Part shown: piece by piece, positions 60,897 through 64,000 of the stretch
Layout: each line of letters begins with the position of its first letter
How positions within the stretch are numbered: the first letter of the stretch is position 1
NCBI GenBank assembly: GCA_964389925.1
Contig: CAYMGE010000009.1
Coordinates: forward strand, 1 to 64,000
Direction: 5' to 3'
From: CALECP01 sp964389925
GTDB taxonomy: Bacteria > Chloroflexota > Anaerolineae > Promineifilales > Promineifilaceae
DNA: 64,000 bases
Made by a program: the position numbers and the translations under genes
The notes under the pieces: model-generated
What the model was told of the DNA's origin: nothing
Database searches by the model: none
The model's input: only the letters and a program-made list of their open reading frames with translations

Positions 60897-60933
60897 GATA
60901 TTGCCCAAAGCTCACAAAGAAAAGCGTTTCAAG

Positions 60934-60960
60934 AACCCGCAATGCGGGTTTTCCATTTTT
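60934..60960 (+). terminator. Rho-independent terminator
   Basis: AACCCGC-AAT-GCGGGTT followed by TTCCATTTTT, 38 bases past the hypothetical gene. Confidence 0.8.
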
Positions 60961-61027
60961 CAACATTTATGACTACAATTAGATGATTCTGTGAGAGATT
61001 ATATTTATAAGGCAAGGTAAGTTATTT

Positions 61028-61507
61028 ATGGCACACATATTAATTGTTTGTACGGCAAATATCTGTCGTTCCCCGCTGGTGGAAGCGATATTGCGAGAAA
61101 AGCTACATGCAAATGGTTACCATGACTGGACGGTTGGCTCGGCCGGCACATGGGCTGAATGGGAACGACCTGCGGCGCGTTATAGTCAAAAAATTGCGAC
61201 GCGCATTGGACTCGATTTGAGCGATCATATTGCAAAAATGATCACATCCGAAATGATGAGGGGGTCAGATTTAGTTTTGGTAATGACAAATGGTCACAAG
61301 GAAGGGTTGCAGATCGACTTTAAGGATCAGGCACATAAAGTGTTTTTGATGTCAGAAATGATTGGTCGGGGCTACAATATCGTTGATCCGTATGGCGGTC
61401 CGCCTGAGGGGTATGAAGATATGTACCGTGATGTCGTTCGTTTATTAGATAAGGGATTTGAGTCGATCATCTCGATTGCAAGCGAGAATGCAGCGGCGAG
61501 AGAATAA
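61028..61507 (+). CDS. Low-molecular-weight protein-tyrosine phosphatase
   Basis: 159 aa: P-loop VCTANICRSPLVEAI (CX5R), GSAGTWA, and the general-acid Asp of DPYGGPPEGYEDMYRDV. Unlike ArsC at 37140 it has no redox Cys pair. It overlaps the LysM lipoprotein gene by one base (TAATG), so the two are made together. Confidence 0.92.
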   Translation: MAHILIVCTANICRSPLVEAILREKLHANGYHDWTVGSAGTWAEWERPAARYSQKIATRIGLDLSDHIAKMITSEMMRGSDLVLVMTNGHKEGLQIDFKDQAHKVFLMSEMIGRGYNIVDPYGGPPEGYEDMYRDVVRLLDKGFESIISIASENAAARE

Positions 61508-62361
61508 TGCGATGGGGTTGGTTAGTTTTACTGTTTCTATTCGCTTGTTCTGAACAGCCCTTGCCGACAGCAATACCTGTCGCAACTGTTGTGCGCGAAG
61601 AGACACCGCCAACAAGCGAGCCATCGGCCGAAGAGAACAAGACGTTTTTGCCTGCGATCGAAATTGCGGGGACGGGCGAGATGGTTGAAGAAGAAGCGAC
61701 GGAAGCCTACCCCGTCCCGACCCCGGAACCCATCTCTCCACGCCCTGTGATTACGGTTGAAGCTGCCACAAGCATACCAGAACCAGCGGACGAGATAGTA
61801 CCGGCCGAGACGACCTATACCGTTCAGCCCGGCGACATCTTAGGCTTTATTGCTCGTGATTTCGGCATCACTATGGCAGAGTTGATGGCAGCAAACGGGA
61901 TTGCAAACCCAAATCAGATTGAAGTAGGTCAAGTGTTAGTGATACCGGCTAGTGCAGTTGTTATTGTAGACGCAACGCAAGAGCCAGATGAGGCAACTGT
62001 TGATGAGGAAGATGCTGTTGAGGTAGAGCAAACGGTTGGGGTTCCACCAGAAACATACATCGTTCAGCCGGGTGATTCGCTGGGCAAAATTGCTGAACGC
62101 TTTGGGATTCCGCTAGTAGACCTCGCTGCTGCCAATGGATTATCGGTCACGAGTTTTGTCTATGTGGATCAGGTTTTGGTTATCTCAAGTGACGACACCC
62201 CACAAGAACCTGCTCAAACCTATGTCATTCAACGTGGTGATACGCTACGGAGCGTTGCGGAACGCTTTGGCATAACGGTCAATGCGCTTTCGGCCGCCAA
62301 TGCCATCACCAATCCCAACACAATTTTTGTCGGGCAGGTCTTAATCATCCCTAATCAGTGA
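61507..62361 (+). CDS. Lipoprotein with three LysM domains
   Basis: 284 aa. Lipoprotein signal LVLLFLFACSEQ. Pro/Glu/Thr-rich linker about 20-105. Three LysM repeats, about 106-150 (YTVQPGDILGFIARDFG), 186-228 (YIVQPGDSLGKIAERFG) and 239-283 (YVIQRGDTLRSVAERFG). LysM binds peptidoglycan or chitin-like glycans. No catalytic domain. Confidence 0.92.
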   Translation: MRWGWLVLLFLFACSEQPLPTAIPVATVVREETPPTSEPSAEENKTFLPAIEIAGTGEMVEEEATEAYPVPTPEPISPRPVITVEAATSIPEPADEIVPAETTYTVQPGDILGFIARDFGITMAELMAANGIANPNQIEVGQVLVIPASAVVIVDATQEPDEATVDEEDAVEVEQTVGVPPETYIVQPGDSLGKIAERFGIPLVDLAAANGLSVTSFVYVDQVLVISSDDTPQEPAQTYVIQRGDTLRSVAERFGITVNALSAANAITNPNTIFVGQVLIIPNQ

Positions 62362-62364
62362 CGC

Positions 62365-63108
62365 TTATAAGAAACTAGCCGCCGCTTCATCTAACACAAA
62401 CGTCAACTGTCCGTTTTCTGGCTGAATACGCTCAATCGGATAAGCACTTAAATCCTGCTCACCATTGATAACTTGATCGATCATTTTGGATTTTTTCTCG
62501 CCGGTCACAAGCACAAAAATCTGTTTGGCTTTGTTGAGAACAGTTTCGGTGAGCGTGATGCGTTGGGCGGGACGGTCTTCGTAATCGGCCGAAACGCCTC
62601 TCACACCCTCATCTGCCTCAGCAATCTCTGAGTTGGGAAACAGCGAAGCGGTATGTCCATCTGACCCCATCCCTAGCAAAACAAAATCAAACACCGGCCA
62701 CTCACTTATATGTTGATAAGCTGTGGCAAAGGTTTTTAGTTGCTGTATATAATCATCAATAGCCTCCTGCCCTCCCAGTTCCGTTTTCATCCGCCACACA
62801 TTCTGCTCAGGAATCGGCCGACAGTCGATCAATGTCTCTTTTACCTGCTTATAATTGCTTCCATCCTCAGTTGGCAACACCAATCGCTCATCCCCCCAGA
62901 AAAGATGCACACAACGCCAATCTATACGACTCGCATACTCAGAGGTTGCCAGCAACTCGTACAAAGGCTGTGGTGTGCCGCCACCAGACAAAACGACGCT
63001 AAAAACATTATTTTGCTCAATCGCTGCTGTCGCGGTCGAAATAAAAATCTCAGCCATATACTTGGGAAGAGATTGTGAATCAGGTTGAATAATAATCGTT
63101 GGGTTCAT
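62365..63108 (-). CDS. pgl: 6-phosphogluconolactonase
   Basis: 247 aa of the DevB/SOL type: VVLSGGGTPQPLYELL, WGDERLVLP, SNYKQVKETLI, VLLGMGSDGHTASLFP and the VTGEKKSKM motif. Second enzyme of the oxidative pentose phosphate pathway. No zwf or gnd adjacent. It is convergent with the LysM gene (3 bases between stops). Confidence 0.92.
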   Translation of the reverse strand: MNPTIIIQPDSQSLPKYMAEIFISTATAAIEQNNVFSVVLSGGGTPQPLYELLATSEYASRIDWRCVHLFWGDERLVLPTEDGSNYKQVKETLIDCRPIPEQNVWRMKTELGGQEAIDDYIQQLKTFATAYQHISEWPVFDFVLLGMGSDGHTASLFPNSEIAEADEGVRGVSADYEDRPAQRITLTETVLNKAKQIFVLVTGEKKSKMIDQVINGEQDLSAYPIERIQPENGQLTFVLDEAAASFL

Positions 63109-63125
63109 CTGTTAAGTTTAGCGAA

Positions 63126-63166
63126 AAACAAAAAAGGCGCGATAGGTATATAACTATCGCGCCTTT
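63126..63166 (-). terminator. Rho-independent terminator of ftsZ
   Basis: Thirteen-base stem AAAGGCGCGATAG/CTATCGCGCCTTT followed on the minus strand by TTTTTTGTTTTT. Confidence 0.85.
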
Positions 63167-63182
63167 CTACAGTGTTTACTAG

Positions 63183-64000
63183 TTAATTTCCTTGTCGTCT
63201 TCGTAAAAATGCCGGAATGTCCGTATCATCACGATCCCATGAGCGGCGTGGCTGATTTAGTCGCTCGCTTTTACGCACACGCTCATCACGTCCACTGCTG
63301 TCAACGGAAGCCAACTCGGCCTCACGCTGTTCGACAGAAGGACGTGTTGGTTCACGTGGTGGTGCGGTTGGGCGTGGTGGACTGTAGCTACTAGTTGTGG
63401 GAGAGCTATAGCTGCCCATCGTCGGGGAGCGGCGCACAGCAGGCGTGTGGTCAAAGTTGGTTGCGATGACGGTAATGCGGATTTCATCCTGCATATTCTC
63501 ATCCACAACAGCACCAAAGATGAGGTTCACATCGGGATGTGCCGTTTCGCGGATGATGGAGGCTGCCTGATTGATTTCAAAGAGGCTCAGGTCATTGCCG
63601 CCGGTTACATTGAACAGGATGCCTTTTGCACCATCAATTGTTACATCGAGCAGCTTACTGGACAACGCCTGCATTGCGGCATCTTCAGCGCGACGGTCGC
63701 CACGACCGCGTCCGACTGCCATCAAGGCGGCTCCACCCATTGACATGATTGTTTTGACATCTGCGAAGTCAAGGTTAATTAGACCGGGAACGGTGATCAG
63801 TTCACTGATACCCTGAATGCCCTGTTTCAAAACTTCGTCCGCCATGTGCAACGCTTCTGTGAAGGTCGTCCGCGGATCGGCCGACTCCAGCAACTTATCA
63901 TTAGGAATGACAATTAACGTGTCAACATGTTCTTTTAATTTTGTAATGCCCGCTTCGGCCGCTTTTGCTCGCGCCGAGCCTTCAAACGTGAAAGGTCGTG
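63183..64000 (-). CDS. ftsZ: Cell division protein FtsZ, C-terminal part (runs off the right edge)
   Basis: About 272 codons are visible; the N-terminal GTP-binding half is beyond 64000. Visible: RPFTFEG, LKEHVDTLIVIPNDKLL, the T7 loop ITVPGLINLDFADVKTIM with catalytic acidic residues, GAALMAVGRG, DVNLIFGAVVDENM, and the C-terminal tail with Pro/Ser linker ending DTDIPAFLRRRQ. This tail matches the conserved C-terminal peptide that binds FtsA/SepF. The linker is short (about 55 aa). Confidence 0.95.
   Translation of the reverse strand, partial: RPFTFEGSARAKAAEAGITKLKEHVDTLIVIPNDKLLESADPRTTFTEALHMADEVLKQGIQGISELITVPGLINLDFADVKTIMSMGGAALMAVGRGRGDRRAEDAAMQALSSKLLDVTIDGAKGILFNVTGGNDLSLFEINQAASIIRETAHPDVNLIFGAVVDENMQDEIRITVIATNFDHTPAVRRSPTMGSYSSPTTSSYSPPRPTAPPREPTRPSVEQREAELASVDSSGRDERVRKSERLNQPRRSWDRDDTDIPAFLRRRQGN

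Noticed and set aside
1..64000. CGGCCG excess as plain codon bias
   Set aside because: The hexamer occurs in all three reading frames and on both strands relative to the genes, giving different amino acids.

Overview
The window is about 64 kb of ordinary bacterial chromosome at roughly 50% G+C, densely coding on both strands. About 56 protein genes and one tRNA-Leu can be supported. The gene set suggests a free-living heterotroph of the Chloroflexota (Anaerolineae/Caldilineae/Ardenticatenia-like). The evidence is extracytoplasmic lipoproteins with Thr/Pro-rich linkers, fused MFS/spermidine synthase-like and YfhO-like membrane proteins, a choice-of-anchor B protein, FAS1 and LCP proteins, a SufBCD system with SufR, and a full 2-oxoglutarate dehydrogenase E1/E2 pair. 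The phylum assignment is inference. No phage, insertion sequence, CRISPR array, rRNA or origin was seen.

Layout. 0.1-8.1 kb: envelope and stress genes, mostly minus strand (Dsb/cyclophilin lipoprotein, MFS/spermidine synthase-like protein, two stress-type proteins, a NarL-type regulator, LCP protein, choice-of-anchor B protein). 8.3-16.1 kb: GAF/PAS histidine kinase, sucA-sucB, a single-domain response regulator, tRNA-Leu(UAA) and tilS. 16.2-21.2 kb: two Wzz-like paralogues, a FAS1 protein, an LhgO-like oxidase and a rhodanese. 21.4-28.4 kb: the suf locus. A minus-strand operon sufC-sufB(intein)-toxin-antitoxin-like-sufD-cupin is divergent from sufR-sufT, with two good promoters and an AT palindrome between them. 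28.5-37.6 kb: phosphate block with a PhoR-type kinase, two PP2C phosphatases, then pstS (tandem-duplicated), pstC, pstA, pstB and an arsenate reductase. pstS is preceded by five TTAAC boxes on an 11-bp period. 37.6-45.0 kb: a 42-aa membrane peptide, rlmN, a HAD phosphatase, and three envelope glycosylation genes. 45.0-50.4 kb: secreted glycosidase-like protein, a dual-specificity phosphatase and a 1,168-aa M14 carboxypeptidase with two P-domains. 50.7-57.4 kb: mtaB and a minus-strand cluster running helicase (with inserted HNH) - cytochrome P450 - OmpR-type regulator - methyltransferase. 57.6-64.0 kb: hybrid kinase, SDR, an unknown membrane protein, LMW-PTP plus LysM lipoprotein, 6-phosphogluconolactonase, and the C-terminal part of ftsZ running off the right edge.

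The most striking observation belongs to no single gene. The palindrome CGGCCG, usually as TCGGCCGA, occurs about 165 times (about 65 as the full octamer) by hand count. It lies almost entirely inside genes, in all three reading frames and on both strands. This resembles the HIP1 elements of cyanobacteria but with a different sequence. Other items worth attention are the HTH-less antitoxin-like partner of a RelE-type toxin lodged inside the suf operon, the SufB intein, the HNH insertion in a YprA/Hrq1-type helicase, and the Pho-box array ahead of a double-domain PstS.
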